Below are positions 23,321-34,020 of a stretch of 64,000 nt of DNA, one piece after another (position 1 is the stretch's first letter; each line of letters opens with the position of its first letter). This stretch comes from Kocuria massiliensis (lineage in GTDB: Bacteria; Actinomycetota; Actinomycetes; Actinomycetales; Micrococcaceae). Where the stretch lies: positions 372,001-436,000 of the forward strand of contig NZ_LT835160.1 in NCBI RefSeq assembly GCF_900169715.1, given 5' to 3'. Position numbers and translations under genes: made by a program. A model generated the notes under the pieces. It was not told where the DNA came from. It saw nothing but the letters and a program-made list of their open reading frames with translations, and made no database searches.

Positions 23321-24781
23321 TCAGTCCTCCAGCAACAACTCGTCCCCGATGTTCTTCGCCATATCCGGCCGAACCAGTGCCACGACGAGCCCCACGAGAC
23401 ACCAAGCGCCAGCGATCCACGGGAAATAGGTGAAGGGCGCTTCCTGCCCCCACGCCTGCACGAAATACACATATCCGAGGTAGGCGAGGGCAACCAAAGG
23501 GATGATCATCTCCCCTTTGTGAAGACCGAAGGTCCCGCGAGCCGCGGCGACAATAGCCCCAACCGAAGTCATCGCGTAGGCGACGATCAGGCATAGCACC
23601 GCGATGGTCGCGAACCAGTAGTACGTCTCGAAGGCTTGGGCCTGGAAAATCAGCAGGAACAGGGACAGTGCCAGGGTCAGCACGACGACGGCGGTCACGC
23701 AGTTGCGCGGAGTCGAGGATCGGGCCGGCGTACGGGCCAGAAACCGCGGACCGAATCCGTCCCGGGCAAGGGCGAAGAGCAGGCGGGAAGCCGCCGACGT
23801 CGAGCTCAGGGCAGAGGCGAAGGCCACCGCAAATGCGGAGAGCGCCAAGAGCCGCGCAAACATCGGCCCGGTGTACATCGAGGCGATCTCGATCAACGAC
23901 GAGTCGGCCCCCGCGAAGGAGGCGACGCCCGCATCCGAAGTCCCGAACCCCACCGTCTGGGCGTACATCACGACCACGTAGATCACCCCGCCCAGGATGA
24001 CCGAGCCGAGGAGGGCGATCGGAATCGCACGCCGAGGATTGCGCGTTTCTTCCGCGAGAGACGTGCACGATTCAAACCCGGCCCACGACAGGAACGCGAA
24101 CACGGAGGCGGTCATGACGGCCGACGTCGAGGCCCCACCTGGCAGCACGGGATCCATGCTCAACGGCTCACCGTGCGGTCCTCCACCACCGGCAACCTGA
24201 ACGATCACGTTCACCGCGAGAATCAACATCAACCCGATACCAACGGCGCCGATGACCATCAAGATCTTGGTGATGACCGGCGCCTCTCTCACACCCAGGA
24301 GAAGCACGAGCGCGGCGATGACGATCAGCGTGACCGGCCACGGGACCGATATGTCCCAACCCAGCGTCGAGACGAAGGCGTCGAAGAAGACGCCGCAGGC
24401 CCCGTAGATGCACGCGACGAAGAACAGGTACGTGCCCAACAAGGCGAAGCCCGAAAAGAATCCTGCCCGAGGCCCGATGGTCGCTCCGGTCAACGCATAG
24501 ACCGAACCCGCGTGCGCGAATTTCCCGGTCAGGCGCACGAACGCGTAGGCCACGAACAACACGCCTAGGGCCGCGATGATGAAGGTGTACGGAACCTTGG
24601 TTCCCACCAGGCCCGCAACTCCGATGCCGTTCAGTGCCATCGCCATAACGGGACCCATGAAACCCACCGAGAGGGCCGCGGCTTGTACGGGTCCGATGAG
24701 CCGCTTCGGTGTGCCTTCGGCGCGGCTCGCACCGTGATGGGACTCGGTCTGGGTGCTCTGAGATCTGGCGTCGTTCATCAT
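23321..24781 (-). CDS. APC-family amino acid/amine permease
   Basis: A 486-residue transporter with twelve predicted helices. The N-terminal part has GLVGTKVPYTFIIAALGVL and the family hallmark FLSWAGFESCTSLAEETRNPRRAIP around residues 240-265. It is divergent from the aminotransferase-RpiR-ligase-hydrolase operon, 112 bases away, so it probably imports the amine or amino acid that those enzymes use. GGAGAG precedes the ATG-ATG start. Confidence 0.9.
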   Translation of the reverse strand: MMNDARSQSTQTESHHGASRAEGTPKRLIGPVQAAALSVGFMGPVMAMALNGIGVAGLVGTKVPYTFIIAALGVLFVAYAFVRLTGKFAHAGSVYALTGATIGPRAGFFSGFALLGTYLFFVACIYGACGVFFDAFVSTLGWDISVPWPVTLIVIAALVLLLGVREAPVITKILMVIGAVGIGLMLILAVNVIVQVAGGGGPHGEPLSMDPVLPGGASTSAVMTASVFAFLSWAGFESCTSLAEETRNPRRAIPIALLGSVILGGVIYVVVMYAQTVGFGTSDAGVASFAGADSSLIEIASMYTGPMFARLLALSAFAVAFASALSSTSAASRLLFALARDGFGPRFLARTPARSSTPRNCVTAVVVLTLALSLFLLIFQAQAFETYYWFATIAVLCLIVAYAMTSVGAIVAAARGTFGLHKGEMIIPLVALAYLGYVYFVQAWGQEAPFTYFPWIAGAWCLVGLVVALVRPDMAKNIGDELLLED

Positions 24782-24893
24782 GCCCAACTCTCCGACGCTG
24801 TGTTCAGCATCACATAGATTGCCTATAGTTATACACGTTACAAATCCTCATAAACAAGACCCTTCTGTTATTCACAATTCACGGAGGACACCC

Positions 24894-26249
24894 ATGGACC
24901 CCTCAGGCGATCTCTACGAACGGGACGAATCGGTACTAGCCAGCCCGTCCAAAATGCGGTTCTACCCTTTAGCTGCCCGCTCAGGCGAAGGCCCATATCT
25001 CATGACCGATGACGGCCGGCGCGTCCTGGACGCCACCTCCGGCCAAGGCGCCTTCGGACTCGGTTATGGCGACGCACGACTGGCCGATTCGGCACGATCC
25101 GCGCTCATGGACGGGGGCGGGGCCAACGTGTTGGCGATGACGAACTCGGCATCCGTCGAATTCGCCCAGCGTCTCCTCGACGTAATCCCGGGAGACGCCG
25201 GCCGCAAGGTTTACCTGGGCCTCACCGGCTCGGACGCCAACACCGCGGTCATCCGGAGCGCCCGGGCAGCCACCCAACGGAGCAAGGCCTTGAGCTTCGG
25301 CCACTCCTACCACGGCGGCATCGGAGACTCTCAGGCGGCGTCGGGATTTAATGCCGATGCGGGCGGTGACATGGATCCACGCGCGGTAGTTCTGCCCTAT
25401 CCGGACCTCTATCGCCCCGAGGCCGTTACCGGTGATCCCGCCAGCACCGAGGAAGAGCTCCTGGCCGAAGTCATGCGTCGCGCAGAGGAGGCCCTCGCTT
25501 CAGGCGAGATTGCCCTAGTTCTGGTCGAACCCATCGCGCACGACGGCGGGATCTTGATACCCCCGAAGCACTTCCTGCGGGACCTCCACCGGGCCTGCCG
25601 CAGGCACGGGACGTTACTGTGCGTCGACGAGGTAAAGGTCGGCCTGGGACGCACGGGCACCTTTCCCGCCTACACCGCCGACGACTATTTCGATCACCCC
25701 GACCACACCCCAGACGCCGTAACGCTGGGGAAAACCCTTGGCGGTGGACTGCCGGTCTCGGCGGCAATCATGGCTCCCAAGATGGCCGACGCCGCCACCG
25801 GAGGCCTCCTCCTCACGATGAACGGATATCCCGCCGGATCCCGTACCGGACTCGACGTCCTCCGCCGCATCGACGATGAAGGTCTCCCCGAGCGCGCCGC
25901 CACCCAGGGTCAGTTACTTAAGGACCTACTTCTGGAACGGACCGCACAGATGCCCCACGTGGGTGAGGTGCGCGGGTGCGGGCTATCCATCGGCGTCGAA
26001 CTGGTCTTGGACCGGAAAACCAAAGAACCGGCCACCGACCTCGCCGCGGCCACCGTGTATCGAGCCTTCGAATTGGGTGTCGCCCTGAACTACTCCGGAA
26101 TCGGCGGCAACGTCCTGGAGCTGGTTCCTCCCCTCACGATCACCCGAGCGGACGCCGAATTCATCGCCGACACGATCTCCCAGGCCCTTCGAGACGCCGA
26201 AGATGGAAAGATTGATCCGAACAACCTGAGGAGGTTCTCTGGATGGTGA
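24894..26249 (+). CDS. Class III PLP-dependent aminotransferase
   Basis: A 451-residue aminotransferase. GLTGSDANTAVIRSARAAT binds cofactor phosphate, FGHSYHGG follows, and LLCVDEVKVGLGRTG carries the Asp that pairs with the pyridine nitrogen. The catalytic lysine is in TLGKTLGGGLPVSAA. It belongs to the omega-aminotransferase group acting on terminal amines. The ATG at 24894 has GGAGG 9 bases upstream; the frame open to 24780 is not needed. The regulator gene overlaps its end. Confidence 0.92.
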   Translation: MDPSGDLYERDESVLASPSKMRFYPLAARSGEGPYLMTDDGRRVLDATSGQGAFGLGYGDARLADSARSALMDGGGANVLAMTNSASVEFAQRLLDVIPGDAGRKVYLGLTGSDANTAVIRSARAATQRSKALSFGHSYHGGIGDSQAASGFNADAGGDMDPRAVVLPYPDLYRPEAVTGDPASTEEELLAEVMRRAEEALASGEIALVLVEPIAHDGGILIPPKHFLRDLHRACRRHGTLLCVDEVKVGLGRTGTFPAYTADDYFDHPDHTPDAVTLGKTLGGGLPVSAAIMAPKMADAATGGLLLTMNGYPAGSRTGLDVLRRIDDEGLPERAATQGQLLKDLLLERTAQMPHVGEVRGCGLSIGVELVLDRKTKEPATDLAAATVYRAFELGVALNYSGIGGNVLELVPPLTITRADAEFIADTISQALRDAEDGKIDPNNLRRFSGW

Positions 26250-27094
26250 GTCACCGGAACGTACGCTCGCTCGTGCACGAGTTTATGGAAGACATGAGCC
26301 CGAGCGAGCGCAAGGCCGCCCGGGCCGTGCTCGCCGGCTACCCCAGTTCAGCCCTCGGCACCGTGGCGGAATTGGCCGCCGTCGCCGACGTGAGCCCTCC
26401 AACCGTCATCCGCTTCGCCGCACGCCTGGGCTATTCGGGGTGGCCAGAGCTCCAGCGCGACGTCGTCAAGGGGCTCAACGACGAAGGCTCACCCCTCAGC
26501 CAATATCCCCACAAGACGGGTGCGGCCCACGAGGACGGCCGTGATGTTCTCACCCGCTCGCGGCGCACTTTCGTGGACATGATCGAGAGTACCTACGAGA
26601 GCCTCCCCGAATCCGAGTTCCGCGCAATGGTCCAAGAGCTGTGTGATCGGAAGAAACAGATCATGCTCGTGGGCGGCAGGTTCAGCGGTTTCCTCGCGGA
26701 GTACCTGGCAGCGCACCTGCGGCTCTTGCGACCCGGAGTCTCGGTGGTCGGGCATGATGAATTGTCCCGCGCCACCGCGGTGGCTGACGCCAACCGACAG
26801 ACCGTTCTCGTCGTCTTCGATTACCGGCGCTACACGGCCTGGGCCGAGCACTTGGCCCAGACCGTCCAGGCCCAAGGGGCAACCGTGTGCCTCATGACCG
26901 ACGTCTGGCTCTCCCCCATTGCCCGAATGTCCTCGGTCGTTCTGCCTTGCCCCGTCGAGTCGCCCTCACCCTTCGATTCCATCACCGCCGCAACCGCTGT
27001 GGTCGAGAGCCTGATCGCGGCGGTGACGGAGCAGTTGGGCGAACACGGCAAACGCCGGGTGGCACTAGCCGAAGGCATCCTCCGGGACGCTTGA
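26243..27094 (+). CDS. MurR/RpiR-family regulator with SIS domain
   Basis: A 283-residue regulator: N-terminal helix-turn-helix (LGTVAELAAVADVSPPTVIRFAARLGYSGWPELQ) and C-terminal SIS domain (IMLVGGRFSGFLAEYLAAHL to VVLPCPVES), which in other members binds phosphosugars. It overlaps the aminotransferase gene by 7 bases, so it is co-expressed with the cluster it probably controls. The effector is unclear, since the neighbours do not act on sugars. Confidence 0.9.
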   Translation: MVSHRNVRSLVHEFMEDMSPSERKAARAVLAGYPSSALGTVAELAAVADVSPPTVIRFAARLGYSGWPELQRDVVKGLNDEGSPLSQYPHKTGAAHEDGRDVLTRSRRTFVDMIESTYESLPESEFRAMVQELCDRKKQIMLVGGRFSGFLAEYLAAHLRLLRPGVSVVGHDELSRATAVADANRQTVLVVFDYRRYTAWAEHLAQTVQAQGATVCLMTDVWLSPIARMSSVVLPCPVESPSPFDSITAATAVVESLIAAVTEQLGEHGKRRVALAEGILRDA

Positions 27095-27161
27095 CCCGCG
27101 TCTCACCTCACCAAATAGCGACCAAAATGACGCAGACTGTGGCCCACGTCTCTCAGAAAAT

Positions 27162-27175
27162 GTAATGTGCATTAC
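27162..27175. promoter_or_regulatory. Inverted repeat before the GS-like gene, putative RpiR operator
   Basis: GTAATG and CATTAC flank two bases. A related 14-mer (11 of 14 matching on the other strand) lies at 24828-24841 between the permease and aminotransferase genes, which would fit shared control by the cluster RpiR protein. Confidence 0.45.
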
Positions 27176-27237
27176 GAAAGACATCGAAACACTCGGTGTT
27201 GGAACATTTGATTCACTGACGAAGATGCGTGAGGACC

Positions 27238-28536
27238 ATGACCACGACCCCCCTAACCTTCATCGCAACCAACGACCTCTCCGCACAGACCCGTGGACGT
27301 TCCGTCCCCGGCGCCGAGACTCCGGCAGCACTACGACGCGGCGTCGGTTGGGTTCCGGCCAATCTGGCGATCGGGGCCTTCGGTCACATCGCGGAGGACA
27401 ACGTCTTTGGCGCGACGGGAGACCTACGGCTCATGCCCGACAACGAGGCGTTGTTTAACATCGCCGAATCCGAAGAACGCCCCGGTCTGAGCTACTACTT
27501 GGCCGATCAAACTCGCCCCGACGGCTCACCGTGGGCATGCTGCCCCCGCACCTTTGCCCGCGACGCCCTGCGCGAGTTCACCGAACTCACTGGCTTGGAA
27601 GTCGTGGCCTCATTTGAACACGAGTTTTTCCTGTCCGGCGCGGAAGAGACCGCCCCGTTTAGCTTCGAGCGTTTCCGCAAGGCCGAGCCGTTCGGATCGA
27701 AGCTCGTAGAGCTCCTGGACGAGGTCGGCCTCCGGCCGGAGACCTGGCTTCCGGAATACGGCGAAGACCAGTTCGAGATCACCCTGGAGCCGACGGGTGC
27801 CTTGGCCGCCGCCGATCGTGCCGTCGTGCTTCGCGACTTGGTCCGCGATCTGGCCGAACGCAGTGGTCGCAAGGCCTCGTTCGCTCCCCTGCTGGATCCG
27901 GATGGTTCCGGCAGCGGCGTGCACATCCACTTCTCCCTGCGCGACGCCCAGACCGGCGCGCCTGTGCTCCATGACCCGGAGCGCCCCTCGGACCTCGCCG
28001 AGGTCGGTGCCCAGTTCGCCGCCGGAATCATCACCCACGCCAAGCCGCTGACCGCCCTGACCGCGTGCAGCCCGGCCTCCTACTTGCGGCTAAGCCCCAA
28101 CCGCTGGAGCGTCGGCGGTGCCTTCCTGGGCGAATATCACCGTGAGGCCCTCGTCCGGATCTGCCCCACGAGCACCCTCGGCGGGGGACGACCGCAGCAC
28201 CAGTTCAACTTGGAATACCGCGCCGCGGACGCGACGGCGAACCCTTGGTTGGCCGTGGGGGCCATCGTGCGCGCGGGAATGGAAGGCATCAAGCGCGGGT
28301 ATCAGCCCGAGAAGATTTGGCACGAAGAGGATTCGGCCGAAGAGCTCACTCGGGTGCCCAAGCTGCCCACCGACGTCGAAGATGCCTTGGATGCCCTCCG
28401 CAAGGACGACGTTGTGATGTCGTGGTTCCACCCGGATCTCATCCAGACCTACGTGGACGTCAAGCGAGCCGACCTGGAATCCTGTGAGGGCCTGACCGCG
28501 AAGGAGATCTGCCGAAAGGTCGCGAATGTCTACTGA
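27238..28536 (+). CDS. Glutamine-synthetase-like gamma-glutamyl ligase
   Basis: A 432-residue member of the GS-I fold. Active-site landmarks are present: EHEFFL, EYGEDQFEITL, the GxHxH-type SGSGVHIHFSL, SPNRWS and LEYRAADATANPWLA. The N-terminal grasp domain is diverged and the protein is shorter than true GS, and the neighbours are catabolic. This suggests ligation of glutamate to an amine, as PuuA does with putrescine or GlnA4 with ethanolamine. With the following amidohydrolase it reproduces the two domains of fungal FluG as separate proteins. Overlaps that gene by 11 bases. Confidence 0.88.
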   Translation: MTTTPLTFIATNDLSAQTRGRSVPGAETPAALRRGVGWVPANLAIGAFGHIAEDNVFGATGDLRLMPDNEALFNIAESEERPGLSYYLADQTRPDGSPWACCPRTFARDALREFTELTGLEVVASFEHEFFLSGAEETAPFSFERFRKAEPFGSKLVELLDEVGLRPETWLPEYGEDQFEITLEPTGALAAADRAVVLRDLVRDLAERSGRKASFAPLLDPDGSGSGVHIHFSLRDAQTGAPVLHDPERPSDLAEVGAQFAAGIITHAKPLTALTACSPASYLRLSPNRWSVGGAFLGEYHREALVRICPTSTLGGGRPQHQFNLEYRAADATANPWLAVGAIVRAGMEGIKRGYQPEKIWHEEDSAEELTRVPKLPTDVEDALDALRKDDVVMSWFHPDLIQTYVDVKRADLESCEGLTAKEICRKVANVY

Positions 28537-29662
28537 GCTACACGAAACCCTCCGCGAGCTGAAGCTGGTGGACCACCACGTCCACGGCCCACTCGCCGGA
28601 AACGTGGATCGGGGCACGTTTGAGACGCTCATCAGCGAATGCGACGTGCCCCAACCTGCCGGGGTCAGCGCCTTCGACAGCCAGGTTGGCTTCGCGGTGC
28701 GACGTCACTGCGCGCCCGCCTTGGGACTGGAGGCCCACGCGAGCGCGGATGCCTACATGGCCGCCCGCGAGGATCTCGGGGCCGATGCCCTAGCGAAAGT
28801 TCTGATGGGTTCGGCGGGCGTGAGCGACTGGATCGTGGACTCCGGTTTCGCGACCGACGCGATCTGGGACGTCGCCCGCATGAATGCCGAACTGCAGGGC
28901 ACCACCCACGAGATTGTGCGTTTGGAATCGACCCTCGAAGCCATAGCTCCGAATTCCACCCCGGAAAACTTGGAGACGGACGTCGAGGAAGCCCTCGCCA
29001 AAGCATCGGAACGAGCCGTGGGCTGGAAATCGATCGTCGCATACCGCTACGGCTTTGACTTTGACCCCACGCGCCCCAGCAGCGCCGAGATTCGCGAAGC
29101 CGCCCGTGAGTGGATGGGAGACTTCCAGCCTGGTGTCACCCCGAGGGTCGAGAACCCGGTGCTCCTGCGCTTCCTGCTTCACGCGGCCTGCGCCACGGGC
29201 AAACCCCTGCAACTTCACGTGGGCTTCGGCGACGCCGACGTCGACATGCACCGGTGCAACCCCGCGCTGCTGTCGGATTGGCTCAAGCTCATCGAGCCCA
29301 CGGGCGCACGCATCATGCTTCTGCATTGCTACCCGTACCATCGGATCGCCGGGTACCTGGCCCACGTGTTTCCGCACGTCTATATGGACGTCGGACTGGC
29401 CATCAACTACACAGGTGCCGCAGCGACGCGAATCATCGCCGAGAGTATGGAGCTCGCGCCCTTCGGCAAGATTCTCTACTCCTCCGACGCGTGGGGCCCA
29501 CCCGAGCTGCACTATCTCGGTTCGGTCTTGTGGCGTCGCGGAACCGAACGCGTGCTCCAACAATGGATCGACGACGACGAATGGAGTCCCGCCGTAGCAT
29601 CCCGCGTCGCCCGGATGATCGGCAGGAATAACGCACTGTGCGTCTACGAGGTGACGTCATGA
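28526..29662 (+). CDS. Amidohydrolase (FluG N-domain / amidohydrolase-2 type)
   Basis: A 378-residue TIM-barrel metal hydrolase. LVDHHVHG near residue 17 gives the first metal histidines; GKPLQLHVGFGDADVD and IMLLHCYPYHR provide further ligands, and LYSSDAWGPPELHYLG supplies the late Asp. This is the pattern of the nodulin/FluG N-terminal domain. It is coupled to the GS-like ligase before it and to the M20 hydrolase after it. A role in hydrolysing a glutamylated or N-acyl intermediate is inferred. Confidence 0.85.
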   Translation: MSTELHETLRELKLVDHHVHGPLAGNVDRGTFETLISECDVPQPAGVSAFDSQVGFAVRRHCAPALGLEAHASADAYMAAREDLGADALAKVLMGSAGVSDWIVDSGFATDAIWDVARMNAELQGTTHEIVRLESTLEAIAPNSTPENLETDVEEALAKASERAVGWKSIVAYRYGFDFDPTRPSSAEIREAAREWMGDFQPGVTPRVENPVLLRFLLHAACATGKPLQLHVGFGDADVDMHRCNPALLSDWLKLIEPTGARIMLLHCYPYHRIAGYLAHVFPHVYMDVGLAINYTGAAATRIIAESMELAPFGKILYSSDAWGPPELHYLGSVLWRRGTERVLQQWIDDDEWSPAVASRVARMIGRNNALCVYEVTS

Positions 29663-30810
29663 ACTACGAAGAATTGTGGTCGGCCCTCGACGCCGAGATG
29701 CCACGTGCCCGCGCCTTGCGAGGGCTCCTCCATCGGAATCCGCGACCTTCCGGGAACGAGACCGAGACGCGAGACCTGGTGATCGAGCATCTCCCTCAAG
29801 GGCTGCCGCGCACGACTGTGGCCGAGGCGGGCGCCGTCGTGCGTTGTGGCGGACCGGGCCCTGCCATTGGGATTCGCGGTGAGCTGGATGCATTGCCCAT
29901 TCTCGAAGAAACCGGGGTGGACTGGGCCTCGGAAAACCCGGGGGTCATGCACGCCTGCGGTCACGACGTGCACCTGGCCGCGCTGACGGCCGTAGTCCAT
30001 GCGGTGACCTCGACGGAGGCTCCCATGCCGCTGCTCGCGGTCCTTCAACCGCGGGAAGAGACCTACCCCTCAGGAGCGGAAGATATCGTCGCCTCCGGAA
30101 TCCTCCGTCACGAAGAGTGCGCGGCAATGTTGGGGGCGCATGTTCAGCCCACGCTGGAGCGCGACGTCGTCTCGTGCACGCCGGAAGGCGTCAACGCCGC
30201 CGCAGACGAGTTCCACATTGAGGTCAGCGGCCGTCCAGGTCACGCCGCGTACCCGCACACCACCCGCGACCCGCTCTACGCGGGCACCCAGATCGTCGGG
30301 GCCCTCCAGTCCGTGGTCGGCCGCGTCGTAGACCCCATGCGCTCGGCAGTCGTCGGGGTGTCGTCCTTTCACGCCGGCGAGGCCGCAAATGTTGTCCCAG
30401 AGCGCGCCACAATATCCGGGACCCTGCGAGCGCTCGACGAGGAAACCCGGGCCCTCATACGCGCTCAGGTTCGGGAGATCGCGGTCGCGACGTCGGCGGC
30501 CCACGGGTGCACTGCGGAGGTCACCATCACGGCCGGTGAGCCTGTGCTGTACAACGACCCGACGTTGGCCGAAGCCACCGCGGCCATACTTGCCGAACAG
30601 GGGTTCGACGTCGACGAAACCCTTCGTTCGTTGGGCGCGGATGACTTCTCATTCTTCGCCGAGAAGATCCCCTCCCTCATGCTCTTCGTGGGGACCGAGA
30701 CCACGGAGGGACTGCATTCCTCGACGTTCCTTCCGAACGACGACGACGTATATCGGGTGGCTCGGGCCATGATGTCTGGCTACCTAGCGCTCGCCGACGC
30801 CGTGGCCTAA
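29659..30810 (+). CDS. M20-family amidohydrolase
   Basis: A 383-residue metallohydrolase of the N-acyl-amino-acid amidohydrolase group. Metal and catalytic motifs are visible: GIRGELDALPI, VMHACGHDVHLA, PREETYPSG, and GRPGHAAYPH in the dimerisation domain; GLHSSTFLPND closes the site. Start ATG overlaps the previous stop (ATGA); a GTG at 29638 is also in frame. It probably removes an acyl or glutamyl group in the pathway of the cluster. It is not the AllC allantoate type by sequence pattern. Confidence 0.9.
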   Translation: MNYEELWSALDAEMPRARALRGLLHRNPRPSGNETETRDLVIEHLPQGLPRTTVAEAGAVVRCGGPGPAIGIRGELDALPILEETGVDWASENPGVMHACGHDVHLAALTAVVHAVTSTEAPMPLLAVLQPREETYPSGAEDIVASGILRHEECAAMLGAHVQPTLERDVVSCTPEGVNAAADEFHIEVSGRPGHAAYPHTTRDPLYAGTQIVGALQSVVGRVVDPMRSAVVGVSSFHAGEAANVVPERATISGTLRALDEETRALIRAQVREIAVATSAAHGCTAEVTITAGEPVLYNDPTLAEATAAILAEQGFDVDETLRSLGADDFSFFAEKIPSLMLFVGTETTEGLHSSTFLPNDDDVYRVARAMMSGYLALADAVA

Positions 30811-30958
30811 GGCGAGATCGAACACGGCCGCCGTGGCCCGGTCTCTTCCCGCCCTGGGCCACGGGTTGGTCGTGTTCTCGTCACCCGATGCTCCCCCATT
30901 CGTCATCTGCGGCTGATGTACTCGGTCGGTCACTCAGCATCGATGGAAAGACCAAACC

Positions 30959-32431
<1,473 letters not shown>

Positions 32432-32440
32432 CCGCACAAC

Positions 32441-32480
32441 GCAAGGCCCCGCGATTCTTCACGGAATCGCGGGGCCTTGC
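32441..32480. terminator. Bidirectional terminator
   Basis: A perfect 17-bp stem with a six-base loop between the phytase-like gene (plus) and the MFS gene (minus). It can serve both. Confidence 0.85.
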
Positions 32481-32503
32481 CTATTCATGCGGCTCCGAAG
32501 TGC

Positions 32504-33760
32504 TTACTGCTTCGGGTCGACGATCTGCACGGTCCCCGTGTGCGGGTCGAACCGGATCGCGTGATGGGTCACCGGGGTGCGGCGATCGCTGAGCACGTTG
32601 ACGAGCAGCAGGATCAACCCTCCAGCAGCGAGTGCGACGCCGACCCACCCCGTGGAAGCCCAGCCGCCACCCGCCGTCATCGCGGCTCCCGCAACCAGCG
32701 GGCCGATCGCGTTGGCTAGGTTGAATGCCACGTGATTCATGGCGGCCGCCAATGTCCGGGCGTCGCCGGCGGCGACCATGAGGCGGGGTTGCATCGGCAC
32801 CACCAGCCCACCGCTGGACCCGATGAGGATCATCGCGAGGCCCATGATCCAGACGTTGCCCATCCCAACGGCGTACAGAGCCGCGGAGAGCCCCAGGAGT
32901 ATCTGGAAAATGATGGCGGCGCCCAGCAGGAACCGCTCCGTGGCGAAACCCGCCAGCCAGTTGCCGACGGTCGCCCCGAACCCATAGAGCATCAGAATGA
33001 GCGACATCGCCCACACCGGGCCGGCGTCGGTCCCCTCGTAGGCCGACGTGAAGAAGGAATACACCGCAAAAATGCCGCCGAACCCGATGGCTGCGGTGAA
33101 CAGCGTCAAAAGCACCTTGGGATTGGTCATCGCAGCCATCTCGAGTTTGGGGCTCGTGGCACGGTTTCCGGCGGTATTGGGCGCCGTCGCCCACAGAGCG
33201 ACCAGGGCAATTGCGGCAATCACGGCCATGAGCAAGTAGCTGGCGCGCCACCCTACGAGCTGACCGAGAATCGTGAACACGGGAACGCCGATGATGGTGG
33301 CCACGGGAATTCCCAGGCCCACCGAGCTCACGGCACGCGCTTTCTTGGAGGGCAAAGACATCTCGACGGCAACCAAGGTGCCCAACCCGATGAAGGCTCC
33401 GTGAGGTATGCCCGAGAGGAATCGTGCGACGTTCAGCAAGAGCACGGAAGGTGCGAGCCCGGCAAAGATATTCCCGAGAACCAGAACGCCCAGAAGCGCC
33501 AAGAGCAACGGCTTGCGGGGCCACCGGGCGCCGAACACCGCGATGACCGGCGCGCCCAAAACGACGCCGACGGCGTACGCGGTGATGATGTGGCCGACCT
33601 GGCCCTCACTCACTCCAAGACCGGAGGCGATCGAGGGCAGCAGGCTCATCGACGCGAATTCGCCCGCCCCGAAGGCAAACGTGCCCGCCGCCAGCCAAAA
33701 TGTCACGAGCCCCACGTGGGACGAGCTCTTCTCCATGGTGAACAGCCGCTTTCCCGACAT
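32504..33760 (-). CDS. MFS transporter (DHA1 / AraJ-like exporter)
   Basis: A 418-residue protein with twelve hydrophobic helices. VGHIITAYAVGVVLGAPVIAVFGARWPRKPLLLAL is the conserved loop 2-3 region of drug:H+ antiporters, and GIPHGAFIGLGTLVAVEMS is typical of AraJ-like exporters. GGAAGGGAGGG precedes the ATG, so the start is firm. It lies between two paralogous phytase-like genes on the opposite strand. Substrate unknown. Confidence 0.9.
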   Translation of the reverse strand: MSGKRLFTMEKSSSHVGLVTFWLAAGTFAFGAGEFASMSLLPSIASGLGVSEGQVGHIITAYAVGVVLGAPVIAVFGARWPRKPLLLALLGVLVLGNIFAGLAPSVLLLNVARFLSGIPHGAFIGLGTLVAVEMSLPSKKARAVSSVGLGIPVATIIGVPVFTILGQLVGWRASYLLMAVIAAIALVALWATAPNTAGNRATSPKLEMAAMTNPKVLLTLFTAAIGFGGIFAVYSFFTSAYEGTDAGPVWAMSLILMLYGFGATVGNWLAGFATERFLLGAAIIFQILLGLSAALYAVGMGNVWIMGLAMILIGSSGGLVVPMQPRLMVAAGDARTLAAAMNHVAFNLANAIGPLVAGAAMTAGGGWASTGWVGVALAAGGLILLLVNVLSDRRTPVTHHAIRFDPHTGTVQIVDPKQ

Positions 33761-34020
33761 GATCCCTCCCTTCCTTGTTCACGACGATCACCCATTCTCG
33801 GGCAATGTCGGATTAAACCCCATGCTCGTGGAAAATATTTCGGTTGCGAAATAATTTCTCGTCTGAATTGCCAGCTATCGATGGGATCGACCGCGTGCGA
33901 AGATTCGCGACGTGTTGGCCCGCACGTCACTCGGGCGACACCCGAGCCGTCCAGCATCGACGATGTCTGCCTCCGTTGCCGCCGTCGGCGGCCACGACAC
34001 CAACCACCTCGGAGTCCATC

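Noticed and set aside
23636-24568. 310-codon plus-strand frame opposite the APC permease
   Set aside because: Composition is almost all Arg, Gly, Asp, His and Glu, typical of an antisense shadow of a membrane-protein gene.
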